Origin: Pseudoflavonifractor sp. An85
GTDB lineage: Bacteria > Bacillota > Clostridia > Oscillospirales > Oscillospiraceae
DNA length: 64,000 nucleotides
Assembly: GCF_002161235.1 (NCBI RefSeq)
Contig: NZ_NFHE01000001.1
Span: 1-64,000 of the forward strand
Direction of reading: 5' to 3'
The notes under the pieces were generated by a model, which saw only the letters and a list, made by a program, of their open reading frames with translations, was not told where the DNA came from and ran no database searches. Below, one piece after another: positions 15,727 to 27,187 of the stretch. Numbering within the stretch: the stretch's first letter is position 1; each line of letters starts with the position of its first letter. Made by a program: the position numbers and the translations under genes.

Positions 15727-15861
15727 TTAAATGCCGAGCCAGGATGCCAGATTGACCCCCAACCCGATGACGCACAACACCAAGATGGTGATGAGCACCC
15801 AGTAGAGCCAACGCCGGAAAAATAGGGCGCGCCGCTGGTCACGCTTGGAGGGGTGATCCAT
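15727..15861 (-). CDS. 44-residue single-pass membrane miniprotein
   Basis: An ATG at 15861 is preceded by AAAGGAG 8 nt upstream on the minus strand and opens a 44-codon frame. The N-terminal 18 residues are strongly basic (HPSKRDQRRALFFRR), and residues 19-44 are hydrophobic (LYWVLITILVLCVIGLG). This suggests a membrane anchor with a positively charged cytoplasmic tail. It sits 27 nt after degV, on the same strand and before the shared terminator, so it is probably its operon partner. No homologue was recognised. Confidence 0.7.
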   Translation of the reverse strand: MDHPSKRDQRRALFFRRWLYWVLITILVLCVIGLGVNLASWLGI

Positions 15862-15888
15862 GGGAATCGCTCCTTTCTCGTCTTGATG

Positions 15889-16725
15889 TCAGTAGGCTAC
15901 CACCACGCCGCCGTTGTTGGCATAGAAGGAGCTGATCCCCCGGGTCTCCGTGATAATGACGTCGGCCACCTGACAGGATTTCAAAATCAACATGCGCAGG
16001 TACTCGGCTCTTTCTCGGCACAGGCAGTGGGCAATGCACAGCACTTTGCCCTTGTGCTTCTCGTCGGCGGCAATGACGTCCACCAGCTTGTTCAGAGCCT
16101 GCTTCATGGACAAGGCCTGGGTGTGCTTTTTGATCTCCCCCTCAGGGGTGGAGCCCATCACCAGTTTCACCCGTAAAGCCCCGGTGACCAGAGACTGCAC
16201 CCGGGTCAGACGGCCGGCCTTGCGCAGCATGTCCAGGGTTTCCAGGACAAAGAGGGTGTTCATCTCGGTGATATACTTCTCCACCTGGGAGACCACTTGG
16301 GCAAAGGGAAGGCCGGAGGAGGCCAGCTCAGAGATTTTCAAAGCAATGAGGGTTTCGCCGGCAGAGGCGGAACAGGAATTGAACACCCGGATGTTCCGCT
16401 CGGGGTGTTCCTCCACGAACATCTGGGCTGCCTGCCAGGCGCTGTTGTGGGAGCCGGAGAGCAGGGCAGAGAGGGTGACCACATAGATGTCGCCGTCCAC
16501 CGCCTCAAAGGCGTCCAAATAGTCCGCCGGAGAAGGACAGGCGGTGTGGGAGGCATCCTGACACATGGCCATGGCATCCACCAGAGTTTGAGGTACCAGA
16601 GTGTCGTCGTCCCGGAACTCGGCCTCACCCACATAGATGGTCAGGGGAACACTATGGAAAATGCCGGACTTGAGCAGTTCGGGGCTGAGGTCACAGCAAC
16701 TATCAACAATAATTTTGAAACTCAT
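15889..16725 (-). CDS. DegV family fatty-acid-binding protein
   Basis: 278 residues. The N-terminal IIVDSCCDLSPELL segment, the TACPSPADYL motif, and the VTLSALLSGSHNSA loop are diagnostic of DegV proteins, which bind a fatty acid; some members work as FakB carriers for a fatty-acid kinase. No FakA kinase is nearby, so that role is open. ATG 16725 is preferred over a TTG two codons earlier. The gene has its own promoter at 16788-16760 and is followed by the 44-residue membrane protein. Confidence 0.92.
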   Translation of the reverse strand: MSFKIIVDSCCDLSPELLKSGIFHSVPLTIYVGEAEFRDDDTLVPQTLVDAMAMCQDASHTACPSPADYLDAFEAVDGDIYVVTLSALLSGSHNSAWQAAQMFVEEHPERNIRVFNSCSASAGETLIALKISELASSGLPFAQVVSQVEKYITEMNTLFVLETLDMLRKAGRLTRVQSLVTGALRVKLVMGSTPEGEIKKHTQALSMKQALNKLVDVIAADEKHKGKVLCIAHCLCRERAEYLRMLILKSCQVADVIITETRGISSFYANNGGVVVAY

Positions 16726-16759
16726 AAACAAAAACCCCTAATATCATTTTTGCAATTAA

Positions 16760-16788
16760 ATTCTAGCAGACCTAAAGAACAAAGTCAA
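16760..16788 (-). promoter_or_regulatory. Sigma-A promoter of degV
   Basis: Minus-strand TTGACT (16788-16783), 17-nt spacer, TAGAAT (16765-16760). Confidence 0.8.
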
Positions 16789-16864
16789 GGAGAGAAGGAC
16801 GCAAGGGTGGGAGTATTTACAAATTGGAAATAACTGCTCTGCACGAAATTGTGGAAAAAGTTCC

Positions 16865-16893
16865 TTGACGTTTTTCAAATTTCATAGTAAAAT
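16865..16893 (+). promoter_or_regulatory. Sigma-A promoter of the flavodiiron gene
   Basis: TTGACG at 16865-16870, 17-nt spacer, TAAAAT at 16888-16893, divergent from the degV promoter. Confidence 0.8.
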
Positions 16894-16926
16894 AGTCGGG
16901 ATAAAGAAAAAAGAGGTGTGGACACT

Positions 16927-18099
16927 GTGAATCAACTGCTCAATTCGACTTCCATTTACCGGGTCGGCTGCTTTGATGCCGATATTGATTTGTTTGAAAG
17001 CCAGTACGTGGTGCCCCAGGGTGTTACCTACAACTCCTACGTGATTGTGGACGAGAAGGTGGCGATTCTGGACACGGTAGACCCCCGCAAGACGGACGAG
17101 TGGCTGTCCAACCTGGACGAGGTGCTGGGTGATCGTCAGCCCGACTATCTGGTGGTCCATCACATGGAGCCGGACCATGCTGGTAGTGTGGCCCAGTTGG
17201 CCCAGCGTTATCCTGAGATGAAGCTGGTGGGCAACGCCAAGACCTTCCCCATGCTCAAGCAGTTCACCGGTGTGGACTATACGGACCGCGCTGTGGTGGT
17301 CAAGGAAGGGGACGTGCTGGATCTGGGCGGACACAGCCTCACCTTTGTGATGGCTCCCATGGTCCACTGGCCGGAGGCCATGGTGTCCTATGAGGCCACC
17401 GAGAAGGTGCTCTTCTCCGCCGACGGCTTTGGCCGCTTCGGTGACGGCAACCCCGAGACCGAGTGGGTGGAGGAAGCCCGCCGCTACTACCTGAACATTG
17501 TGGGCAAGTACGGTCCCCAGGTGCAGACTCTGCTGAAAAAGGCTGCTGGCCTGGATATCGCTGTGGTTGCTCCTCTCCATGGTCCTGTGCTCACCGGAGA
17601 TGCCATTGGTTTGGCTCTGGAGAAGTACAATCTGTGGAGCAGCTATCAGCCTGAGGAGAAGGGCGTGCTGGTGGCCTATGCCTCCATCCACGGCAACACC
17701 GCCAAGGCCGCTCTGGAGCTGGTGGAGATGCTGAAGGCAGAGGGCGTGAAGGTGGAAGCCATCGACCTGACCCGGGAGGACTGGGCTAAGGCTGTGGCCA
17801 AGGCTTTCCAGTACACCAATATGGTGCTGGCTGCTGCTACTTACGATAACTTTGTGTTTACTCCCATGGCTACCTTCCTCTATCGCCTGAAGACCAAGGC
17901 CTTCCAGAACCGCACCGTGGCTCTGGTGGAGAATGGCACTTGGGCTCCCTTGGCCGCCAAGGAGATGCGTGCCGCTCTGGATCAGCTGAAGAACATCACT
18001 GTGATGGACCAGGTGGTTACCATCCGTTCCGCTCTGGACGATACCAGCCGCGCTGCTCTGGGTGAGCTGGCTCAGGCTGTGAAGGCTACACTGGCCTAA
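16927..18099 (+). CDS. fprA: Flavodiiron protein (FprA-type oxygen/NO reductase)
   Basis: 390 residues, the two-domain class A length. The N-terminal metallo-beta-lactamase-like domain has HHMEPDHAG (about residues 78-86), VHWPEAM, SADGFGRFG and PLHGPV, supplying the di-iron ligands. From about residue 252 a flavodoxin domain begins with VAYASIHGNTAKAA, the FMN phosphate loop. There is no C-terminal rubredoxin domain. Such proteins reduce O2 to water or NO to N2O and protect strict anaerobes. GTG 16927 is chosen because AGAGGTG is 8 nt upstream; GTG 16918 lies inside that site's spacing. Confidence 0.93.
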   Translation: MNQLLNSTSIYRVGCFDADIDLFESQYVVPQGVTYNSYVIVDEKVAILDTVDPRKTDEWLSNLDEVLGDRQPDYLVVHHMEPDHAGSVAQLAQRYPEMKLVGNAKTFPMLKQFTGVDYTDRAVVVKEGDVLDLGGHSLTFVMAPMVHWPEAMVSYEATEKVLFSADGFGRFGDGNPETEWVEEARRYYLNIVGKYGPQVQTLLKKAAGLDIAVVAPLHGPVLTGDAIGLALEKYNLWSSYQPEEKGVLVAYASIHGNTAKAALELVEMLKAEGVKVEAIDLTREDWAKAVAKAFQYTNMVLAAATYDNFVFTPMATFLYRLKTKAFQNRTVALVENGTWAPLAAKEMRAALDQLKNITVMDQVVTIRSALDDTSRAALGELAQAVKATLA

Positions 18100-18115
18100 T
18101 TCCAATGATTACGAA

Positions 18116-18148
18116 AAAGGGGCAAGCCCGGTGCTTGCCCTTTTTTTG
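18116..18148 (+). terminator. Terminator after the flavodiiron gene
   Basis: Stem ggggcaagc / gcttgccc with a short loop and T7. Confidence 0.85.
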
Positions 18149-18167
18149 CACAAAAGGAGAGAATTGT

Positions 18168-18608
18168 GTGAAGAAACTGTTTGAAGGCACCTTTATCCGT
18201 TTTTTGATGGTGGGCGTTCTCAATACAGCGGTGGGCTTCGGGGTAATGTTCGCCCTGTACAACCTGGCGGGGCTGCACACCTGGGGTGATCTGGGCTATT
18301 GGCTGTCCTCAGCGGCCAACTACATTGTGGGTAGTGTGGTCAGCTATTTTCTCAATAAGCACTTTACCTTCCGCAACGCAGAGCGAGGTTGGAAGGTCGT
18401 AGCTCGGTTTGTGCTGAGCATTGCTGTGTGCTGGGTGCTGGCCTACGGCATTGCCAAGCCCGCGGTGGCGGTGGTTCTGTCTGGCATGCCGCTGAGCCAG
18501 CAGATGCAGGGCAATCTGACCATGCTGGTGGGTGCAGGCCTGTTTGTGGTGCTCAACTACGCCGGTCAGCGGTTCTTTGCCTTCCGCAATACAGGGGAGA
18601 GCAAGTAA
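18168..18608 (+). CDS. GtrA-like four-helix membrane protein
   Basis: 146 residues with four membrane helices and the GtrA signature: FIRFLMVGVLNTAVGF at the start, NYIVGSVVSYFLNKHFTF in the middle, LNYAGQRFFAFRN at the end. GtrA proteins are thought to move lipid-linked sugars across the membrane. The GTG start has AAAGGAG 8-9 nt upstream; the longer frame runs through the preceding terminator. The gene is followed after 25 nt by a LytTR regulator, so the two are probably in one operon although their functions are not obviously linked. Confidence 0.88.
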   Translation: MKKLFEGTFIRFLMVGVLNTAVGFGVMFALYNLAGLHTWGDLGYWLSSAANYIVGSVVSYFLNKHFTFRNAERGWKVVARFVLSIAVCWVLAYGIAKPAVAVVLSGMPLSQQMQGNLTMLVGAGLFVVLNYAGQRFFAFRNTGESK

Positions 18609-18633
18609 GAAAAAACAGGGGAGGGAATGGAAG

Positions 18634-19332
18634 ATGGAACTACGTGTTGGCATCTGTGACGACAGTCAAACCGATGCCGCCTATGTGGAAACCTTCCTGT
18701 CCGCCTGGGCTCAGGAGCGGGACATTGCCCTCCATGTGGAAAAGTTCCCCTCAGCGGAGAGCTTTTTGTTCCGCTACGCCGAGGAAAAGCGGTTTGACCT
18801 TCTTTTATTGGACATTGAGATGGGACAGGTGGACGGTGTGAGCATGGCCAAGGAGATCCGCCGGGACAACCAGGACGTCCAGATTGTCTTTATCACTGGG
18901 TATTCCGACTACATCGCGGAAGGGTACGAGGTGGCTGCCCTCCACTACCTGCTCAAACCCGTAAATGGGGACAAGCTGCGGGGTGTTCTGGACCGGGCAG
19001 TGGACAAGGTGCGCCGGCGGGAGCGGGTGCTGACCTTGGAGCAAGGGGGCGAGATGGTGCGCATCCCCCTGGGAGAAATTCGCTACCTGGAGGTGTGCCG
19101 CAACTATGTGACGGTACATGCCAAAGGGGACTACACCACCAAGTCCACCCTCAGCCGCCTGGAGGAGGCCCTGGACGGGCGGTTTCACCGTCTGGGACGC
19201 TCCATGGTGGTGAATCTAGAGGTGGTGCGCCGGGTGACCAAAACCCAGGTGGTGCTCTCCGACGGCAGCGTACTGCCTCTGCCCCGGGGTGCCTATGAAG
19301 GGCTGAACCGGGCCATCATCGCCCACAGTTGA
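18634..19332 (+). CDS. LytTR-family response regulator
   Basis: 232 residues. An N-terminal receiver has the acidic pair in GICDDSQTDA and the phosphoacceptor Asp in LLLLDIEMGQVDG, followed by the conserved Lys in YLLKPV. A C-terminal LytTR DNA-binding domain starts near residue 135 (EIRYLEVCRNYVTVHA, then GRFHRLGRSMVVNL). It would be phosphorylated by the kinase encoded 10 nt downstream and bind direct repeats upstream of target promoters. The neighbouring ABC exporter genes are plausible targets. Confidence 0.92.
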   Translation: MELRVGICDDSQTDAAYVETFLSAWAQERDIALHVEKFPSAESFLFRYAEEKRFDLLLLDIEMGQVDGVSMAKEIRRDNQDVQIVFITGYSDYIAEGYEVAALHYLLKPVNGDKLRGVLDRAVDKVRRRERVLTLEQGGEMVRIPLGEIRYLEVCRNYVTVHAKGDYTTKSTLSRLEEALDGRFHRLGRSMVVNLEVVRRVTKTQVVLSDGSVLPLPRGAYEGLNRAIIAHS

Positions 19333-19342
19333 GGAGGTCGCC

Positions 19343-20005
19343 ATGGGGTTTCTATCCAAACGGGTGAATGAGAAGCTGGAGAACTACCAGCGGGAACTGC
19401 TGGACACCCACTACCAAGAGGTGGAGAACATGTACCGGCAGATGCGGGGGTGGCGGCACGACTACCGCAACCACATCCAGACTATGAAGGCCTACGCTGC
19501 CCAGGGGGATTTGGAGGCCATCCGGTCCTATCTGGACCTGCTGGACACGGACTTGAACACCGTGGACACAGTGGTGAAGACGGGCAACGCCATGGCAGAC
19601 GCCATTTTGAACAGTAAAATATCCCTGGCCAAGGCCCGGGATATCCCGGTACATGTGGATGCCCACATCCCGGTGAGGCTCACCATGTCCGAGCTGGACC
19701 TATGTGTCATTCTGGGCAACCTCTTTGATAACGCCATGGAGGCCAGCTTGGCTCTGCCGCCCCAGGAGCGGCTCATCCGGGTGTATATGGACATGAAGGG
19801 CACCCAGCTGTACATCTCCTTCACCAACTTCACTGCCACGGGCAAGCTTTCCAAGGTGGGCAAGGGCTTCCGCACCACCAAGGGGGAGGGCCACGGCTTC
19901 GGATTGGTGCGCATGGATGACATTGTGGAGCGCCTGGACGGCTACCTCAGCCGCAACAGTGAGGCGGGGGCCTTTACCACCGAGATTTTAATTCCACAGC
20001 TGTGA
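19343..20005 (+). CDS. Soluble GHKL (AgrC-type) sensor histidine kinase
   Basis: 220 residues and no membrane segment. A helical region with the phosphorylatable His in RGWRHDYRNHIQ (about residue 39) leads into a GHKL ATPase with N-box NLFDNAMEASL and G-box GHGFGLVRMDDI. AgrC-like kinases normally have six or seven N-terminal helices that sense peptides; those are absent here and there is no room for them upstream, because the regulator gene ends 10 nt before. Input must therefore come from the cytoplasm or a partner protein. Confidence 0.9.
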   Translation: MGFLSKRVNEKLENYQRELLDTHYQEVENMYRQMRGWRHDYRNHIQTMKAYAAQGDLEAIRSYLDLLDTDLNTVDTVVKTGNAMADAILNSKISLAKARDIPVHVDAHIPVRLTMSELDLCVILGNLFDNAMEASLALPPQERLIRVYMDMKGTQLYISFTNFTATGKLSKVGKGFRTTKGEGHGFGLVRMDDIVERLDGYLSRNSEAGAFTTEILIPQL

Positions 20006-20032
20006 GGTGCAATTCAACACCCCAGATTTGCT

Positions 20033-20067
20033 ATTCGTCCCCGGATCACTCCGGGGGCGAATTTTTG
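20033..20067 (+). terminator. Terminator after the two-component genes
   Basis: A 12-bp GC-rich stem (attcgtccccgg / ccgggggcgaat) with T5, 27 nt before the next start codon. It may be partial, since the exporter genes follow without an evident promoter. Confidence 0.75.
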
Positions 20068-20093
20068 TGATAGGGTACTGGTGAGGTGAGAAC

Positions 20094-21908
20094 ATGAAGG
20101 AGAAGAAGAAAAAGCCCACATATAACATGTGGAAGAATACCGCCTACTTTGTGCGGGCAGCGTGGGACAACTGCCCCTCGGTATTGCTCATCTGCCTGCT
20201 GTTGGCGGTAGCTACCGCCGGGGCTACGGTGGTGGAAATGCTCTTTGTCCCCGTGGTGCTGGGCCAGGTGGAGGGGCATGTGCCGCTTTCTCAGCTGCTG
20301 GCCACCATCGGGGTGTTTACCCTGGCCCTGTTGCTGTTGTGGGGCGGGAAGAGCTACTTGAATGCCAACGCCGTCTTTGGGCGGGTGGAGGTCCGAGAAG
20401 AAATCGTGGGGAGAATTTCCCGTAAGGTGACGGGGACCTCCTTTGAAAACTTGTTGGATACTCAGTTTCGACGGTATGAAAATCTGGCTCATCGTACCAC
20501 CAACAGCAATGCAGATGCAGCAGAGGCCATTTGGACTACCTGGACGGATATTTTGACCAATGTCCTGGGTTTTGTGGTATACCTGCTTTTGCTCACGGGG
20601 CTCAGTGGTTGGATGGTGGCTCTGATTATCCTCACCACAGCGGTGGGATTTCTGGTCAACGAACATTTACAGGGCTGGGGCTACCGCCATCGGGAGGAGC
20701 GGGCTGCCAGCATGACCACCATTCAGTATGTGAAACAAGTGGCCACCAGGCGGGAGTATGCCCAAGATATTCGCATTTTTGGTCTGCGGCCCTGGTTGGA
20801 AGATGTGTTTGATAGTGCCATGGGGGCCTATCGGGCGTTTTTGACCCGACGGGAGCGTGTGTACTTTCTCACTTATGTGGTGGATGCCCTGCTCACTCTG
20901 CTGCGCAATGGGGGGGCCTATGCCTACCTGATCTGGCTGACCCTGACCCAGGGACTTCCAGTATCTCAGTTCCTGTTGTATTTTGCTGCCATCAGCGGCT
21001 TTGCCCAATGGGTGAAAGGGATTATGGAGCAGTTCTCCAACCTTCATCGCCATAGTCTGGAACTGTCCACCCTGCGGGAATTTTTGGAGTGGCCGGAGCC
21101 CTTCGCCTTTGAGGAGGGAGCGCCGCTGCCCCAAGGCTTAAAGGACTGTGAAATCAAGCTGGACCATGTGTCCTACCGTTATCCCGGGGCTGAGAAGGAC
21201 ACCATCTCTGATTTGTCCTTTACCCTCCATCCGGGAGAGAAGGTGGCCATCGTAGGCTTGAACGGAGCGGGCAAGACCACCTTGGTCAAGTTGCTGTGCG
21301 GTTTTTTGGACCCAACTGAGGGAAGTGTCCGTCTCAACGGGGTGGACATCCGCACCTACAACCGCAGAGAATACTATCACCTGTTTTCCGCCGTGTTCCA
21401 GGAGTTTTCCGTGCTGGACACTAGCGTAGCAGTGAATGTGGCTCAGCGAGCAGAGAGCATCGACTGGGAGCGGGTGGCACGCTGTCTAGAACGGGCGGGA
21501 CTGACCCAGGCGGTGGAAGCCCTGCCTCGGGGGATGGATACTCCCGTGACCCGCAATGTCTTTGAGGACGGTGTGGAGCTGTCCGGGGGACAGATGCAGC
21601 GGCTGATGCTGGCCCGGGCTCTGTACCGGGACGCCCCCGTGGTGGTGTTGGACGAGCCCACTGCTGCCTTAGACCCCCTAGCGGAGCACGACATTTACAT
21701 GAAATACAATTCCATGACCCAGGGAAAGAGCTCTCTATTCATCTCCCACCGTCTGGCCTCCACCCGGTTCTGTGACCGGATTCTCTACCTGGAGCATGGC
21801 CGCATTGCGGAAGAGGGCACCCACCAGTCCCTACTGGATTTGGGCGGCGGGTATGCAAAGCTCTTTGAGGTCCAGAGCCGGTATTACCAGGAAGGAGGGG
21901 AGCTGTAA
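20094..21908 (+). CDS. ABC transporter ATP-binding/permease protein
   Basis: 604 residues: about six membrane helices then an ATPase with Walker A GLNGAGKTT, signature LSGGQMQR, Walker B VVVLDEPTAALDP and H-loop ISHRLAS, all intact. It resembles exporters found in peptide or lantibiotic-type loci rather than the classical drug exporters. Its stop codon overlaps the start of the next exporter (TAATG), so the two probably form one transporter. No precursor-peptide gene or modification enzyme was seen beside it. Substrate unknown. Confidence 0.88.
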   Translation: MKEKKKKPTYNMWKNTAYFVRAAWDNCPSVLLICLLLAVATAGATVVEMLFVPVVLGQVEGHVPLSQLLATIGVFTLALLLLWGGKSYLNANAVFGRVEVREEIVGRISRKVTGTSFENLLDTQFRRYENLAHRTTNSNADAAEAIWTTWTDILTNVLGFVVYLLLLTGLSGWMVALIILTTAVGFLVNEHLQGWGYRHREERAASMTTIQYVKQVATRREYAQDIRIFGLRPWLEDVFDSAMGAYRAFLTRRERVYFLTYVVDALLTLLRNGGAYAYLIWLTLTQGLPVSQFLLYFAAISGFAQWVKGIMEQFSNLHRHSLELSTLREFLEWPEPFAFEEGAPLPQGLKDCEIKLDHVSYRYPGAEKDTISDLSFTLHPGEKVAIVGLNGAGKTTLVKLLCGFLDPTEGSVRLNGVDIRTYNRREYYHLFSAVFQEFSVLDTSVAVNVAQRAESIDWERVARCLERAGLTQAVEALPRGMDTPVTRNVFEDGVELSGGQMQRLMLARALYRDAPVVVLDEPTAALDPLAEHDIYMKYNSMTQGKSSLFISHRLASTRFCDRILYLEHGRIAEEGTHQSLLDLGGGYAKLFEVQSRYYQEGGEL

Positions 21909-23776
21909 TGGAGAAAACCATGTCTTGGAGAGAAAGCCTGCGGCTGACCTTTCGAGGGTGGCGTATCTGGTGGAAGCTGCGCCCCACGCTATTGGTGTCC
22001 ATGGCTCTTTCGGCGGTGGTCACAGCAGTGACTCCGTATACATCCATCTATTTTTCTGCCCGCATCATTGGGGAGCTGTCCCAGGGACGGGATTCCCAAG
22101 TATTGGCCTGGTGGATAGGACTGCTATTGGGGGTCACCGCTGGCTTGTTGCTTCTGGGAGGTGCTCTGTCTCGTTGGGTAACTTGGGAAAAAGAGCAGGC
22201 TTACATCTGGGATGATAAGCTGAACATGGATAAGATGATGGATTTGGATTACGCTCTCATGCAAGAGAAAGAAATCTACGATTTGTATGAGCAAATCCGG
22301 CAGAATTTTATTTGGGGCTGCTGGGGTATGTGTAATCTGCTGAAGTACTTTTCTGATGGTCTGACCTATATATTCCGGGTTATCGTGGGTATTGTGTTGT
22401 CAGGAGGGCTGGTGGCCCTAAAAATTCCTCAAAATCATGCCCTGGCTTTTTTGAACCACCCACTGTGTATAGTGGCCATGGTGGCGGTGATGTTGGGGGT
22501 GGCCTTTCTCTCCCCGGTGTGCGCCAACCGCAGCAATGCCTATTGGGGTATGAATGGAGAGGAAATGCGGCTGGGAAACCGGATTTTTTCCCGGTTTGGA
22601 TATTACGCCAACGAGTCTCATCGGACGCTGGATATGCGGATTTATGAGCAACAGCCCAACGTGTACCAGTATTATTTGAAAAAGCACAACATATTCGGAG
22701 TGAAGTCCCGTTTGGCCCGATGGGCCAAAGGCCCCATGGGGCTGTGGGCGGCAGCGGGCAAGGGAGTCTCGGCCCTCCTCACCGGCGTCGTATACCTGTA
22801 CGTGTGCCTGAAATCCTGGGCGGGAGCCTTTGGGGTGGACGGCATCACCCAGTATGTGGGCGCGGTCACCACACTCTTTGCTGGGGTGGCTGGTCTGATG
22901 GAGACTTTGGGAGAGCTTCAGTGCAATGCCCGGTATTTGGCGGTGAGCCTGGAATTTCTGGACGTGGAAAACCAGATGTACCAGGGGAGCCTCACCACAG
23001 AAAAACGCTCCGACCGCAACTATCAGGTAGAGTTTCGGGACGTCTCCTTCCGTTACCCGGACAGCGAGGCCTGGGCCCTGCGCCATGTCAACCTGAAATT
23101 CCAGGTGGGTAGCCGCCTGGCAGTGGTGGGGGAGAACGGCAGCGGCAAGTCCACCTTTATCAAGCTCTTGTGCCGCCTCTATGACCCCACCGAGGGAGAA
23201 ATCCTGTTAAATGGCATCGACATCCGCAAATACCAGTACCCGGATTATATCGCTTTGTTCTCGGTGGTGTTCCAGGACTTCCACCTGTTGGCGCTTCCCT
23301 TAGGTCAGAATGTGGCGGGACGTACCCAATACGACCGGGAGCGGGTGGCCCAGTGCCTCACCCAGGCGGGAATCATGGACCGGGTGGAGAAGATGGACCA
23401 GGGGCTGGACACCTATCTCTACAAGGACTTGGAGAAGAAGGGTGTGGAGATCTCCGGGGGTGAGGCGCAGAAAATCGCCATTTCCCGGGCCCTTTACAAA
23501 GACACCCCCTTTATCATCCTGGACGAACCCACCGCCGCCTTGGACCCCATCGCAGAGGCAGAGGTGTATAGCAAGTTCGACCAGATCGCCGGAGACAAGA
23601 CGGCGGTGTATATCAGCCACCGCCTGTCCTCCTGCAAGTTCTGCGACGACATTGTGGTCTTTGACCACGGCCATATTGTCCAGCAAGGCACCCACCAGCA
23701 GTTGGTGGAGGCGGAGGGCGTTTACGCCCAGCTGTGGCAGGCGCAGGCCCAGTATTATCAAAAAGCAGAGGTGTGA
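21908..23776 (+). CDS. ABC transporter ATP-binding/permease protein (partner)
   Basis: 622 residues. The N-terminal membrane domain has a Trp- and Lys-rich start (SWRESLRLTFRGWRIWWK), and the ATPase has Walker A GENGSGKST, signature ISGGEAQK (LSGGQ changed), Walker B IILDEPTAALDP and H-loop ISHRLSS. Both ATPases of this pair keep the catalytic Glu, unlike the exporter at 7012-10645. Expression is coupled to the upstream subunit by a TAATG overlap, and a strong terminator follows. Confidence 0.88.
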   Translation: MEKTMSWRESLRLTFRGWRIWWKLRPTLLVSMALSAVVTAVTPYTSIYFSARIIGELSQGRDSQVLAWWIGLLLGVTAGLLLLGGALSRWVTWEKEQAYIWDDKLNMDKMMDLDYALMQEKEIYDLYEQIRQNFIWGCWGMCNLLKYFSDGLTYIFRVIVGIVLSGGLVALKIPQNHALAFLNHPLCIVAMVAVMLGVAFLSPVCANRSNAYWGMNGEEMRLGNRIFSRFGYYANESHRTLDMRIYEQQPNVYQYYLKKHNIFGVKSRLARWAKGPMGLWAAAGKGVSALLTGVVYLYVCLKSWAGAFGVDGITQYVGAVTTLFAGVAGLMETLGELQCNARYLAVSLEFLDVENQMYQGSLTTEKRSDRNYQVEFRDVSFRYPDSEAWALRHVNLKFQVGSRLAVVGENGSGKSTFIKLLCRLYDPTEGEILLNGIDIRKYQYPDYIALFSVVFQDFHLLALPLGQNVAGRTQYDRERVAQCLTQAGIMDRVEKMDQGLDTYLYKDLEKKGVEISGGEAQKIAISRALYKDTPFIILDEPTAALDPIAEAEVYSKFDQIAGDKTAVYISHRLSSCKFCDDIVVFDHGHIVQQGTHQQLVEAEGVYAQLWQAQAQYYQKAEV

Positions 23777-23778
23777 AA

Positions 23779-23816
23779 CACAGTCCCCCGGATGGTACAT
23801 CCGGGGGACTGTGACT
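23779..23816 (+). terminator. Terminator after the second exporter operon
   Basis: A 16-bp perfect stem (23779-23794 / 23798-23813) with a short T-rich tail. Confidence 0.8.
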
Positions 23817-23832
23817 TTGTGGGATTCAGGAC

Positions 23833-23860
23833 TTGCATAGACCAGCAGATATGCTACAAT
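23833..23860 (+). promoter_or_regulatory. Probable promoter of the 23930 gene
   Basis: TTGCAT at 23833-23838, 16-nt spacer, TACAAT at 23855-23860. Confidence 0.6.
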
Positions 23861-23929
23861 ACAGAAAAGTGAGCGGTTGCACGGCCCGAAGGGCGTTGGG
23901 GCCGCCGGTACGAAGGGATGGAGAAAGAT

Positions 23930-24232
23930 ATGTTTGAGATGAATCTCGTGGGAGAACAGGGCGGATTTGTGGTCATATGTGCCTTTTGTGTGGCGGTGTT
24001 GTATTTTGACGGCTGGAAGCAGAAAAACGTTTCCATCCTGGGCATTGTATGCTCGTTGGTCATTGGCGGTATTTCCCTGTTGCCTCTGTCTGGGAAAGAG
24101 GGCACGGCCCTGGCCATCAATGTGATTTGGGCTGCCACCTGGTTTGTGAGCGCCGGAATGAAGATTGTGCGCTACTGTCTTAACCGAGGAAAGCCGGAAA
24201 CGGAAGAAGCACAGGAACCCAAAGAGGAGTAA
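23930..24232 (+). CDS. Small membrane protein of unknown function
   Basis: 100 residues with three hydrophobic segments (about residues 9-27, 36-54 and 62-82) and a charged Glu/Lys-rich tail. No family was recognised. GGAG lies 6 nt before ATG 23930, whereas the ATG 12 nt earlier touches its only purine stretch. It is monocistronic, between a weak promoter and a terminator shared with ppdK. Confidence 0.65.
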   Translation: MFEMNLVGEQGGFVVICAFCVAVLYFDGWKQKNVSILGIVCSLVIGGISLLPLSGKEGTALAINVIWAATWFVSAGMKIVRYCLNRGKPETEEAQEPKEE

Positions 24233-24297
24233 GGCAGACATCAGAAATTTGCGCGATTTCCAGCCGTGAGCTGTGTAAGCTTATGTGACGGTAAAAG

Positions 24298-24332
24298 AAC
24301 CGGCGCACCGCTTTTGCGGTGCGCCGGTTTGC
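24298..24332. terminator. Bidirectional terminator
   Basis: A GC-rich stem (aaccggcgcaccgc / gcggtgcgccggtt) with T-rich tails on both sides separates the convergent genes ending at 24232 and 24344. Confidence 0.85.
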
Positions 24333-24343
24333 TTGTCTTTTAA

Positions 24344-26974
<2,631 letters not shown>

Positions 26975-27031
26975 ACTACATTCCTCCATTTTTGTGTGGG
27001 TTCCCTTTACCAGGGGAAAGCTTATGATGTC

Positions 27032-27060
27032 ATTCTAGATAGATATCACCAAAAAGTCAA
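27032..27060 (-). promoter_or_regulatory. Sigma-A promoter of ppdK
   Basis: Minus-strand TTGACT (27060-27055), 17-nt spacer, TAGAAT (27037-27032). The 56-nt leader contains a small hairpin (ctttcccctggtaaag). Confidence 0.8.
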
Positions 27061-27187
27061 GAAGGAATTCGTGCGGTTTGTGCAAACTGGAGAATGCGAG
27101 AGGGCTAAAAACTGGGAGATAAGCCATATGTGATAAAACTCAAAAAACCGGCTTCTCGATGGTGTGAACTTGATTTTTGCGCTGAAA

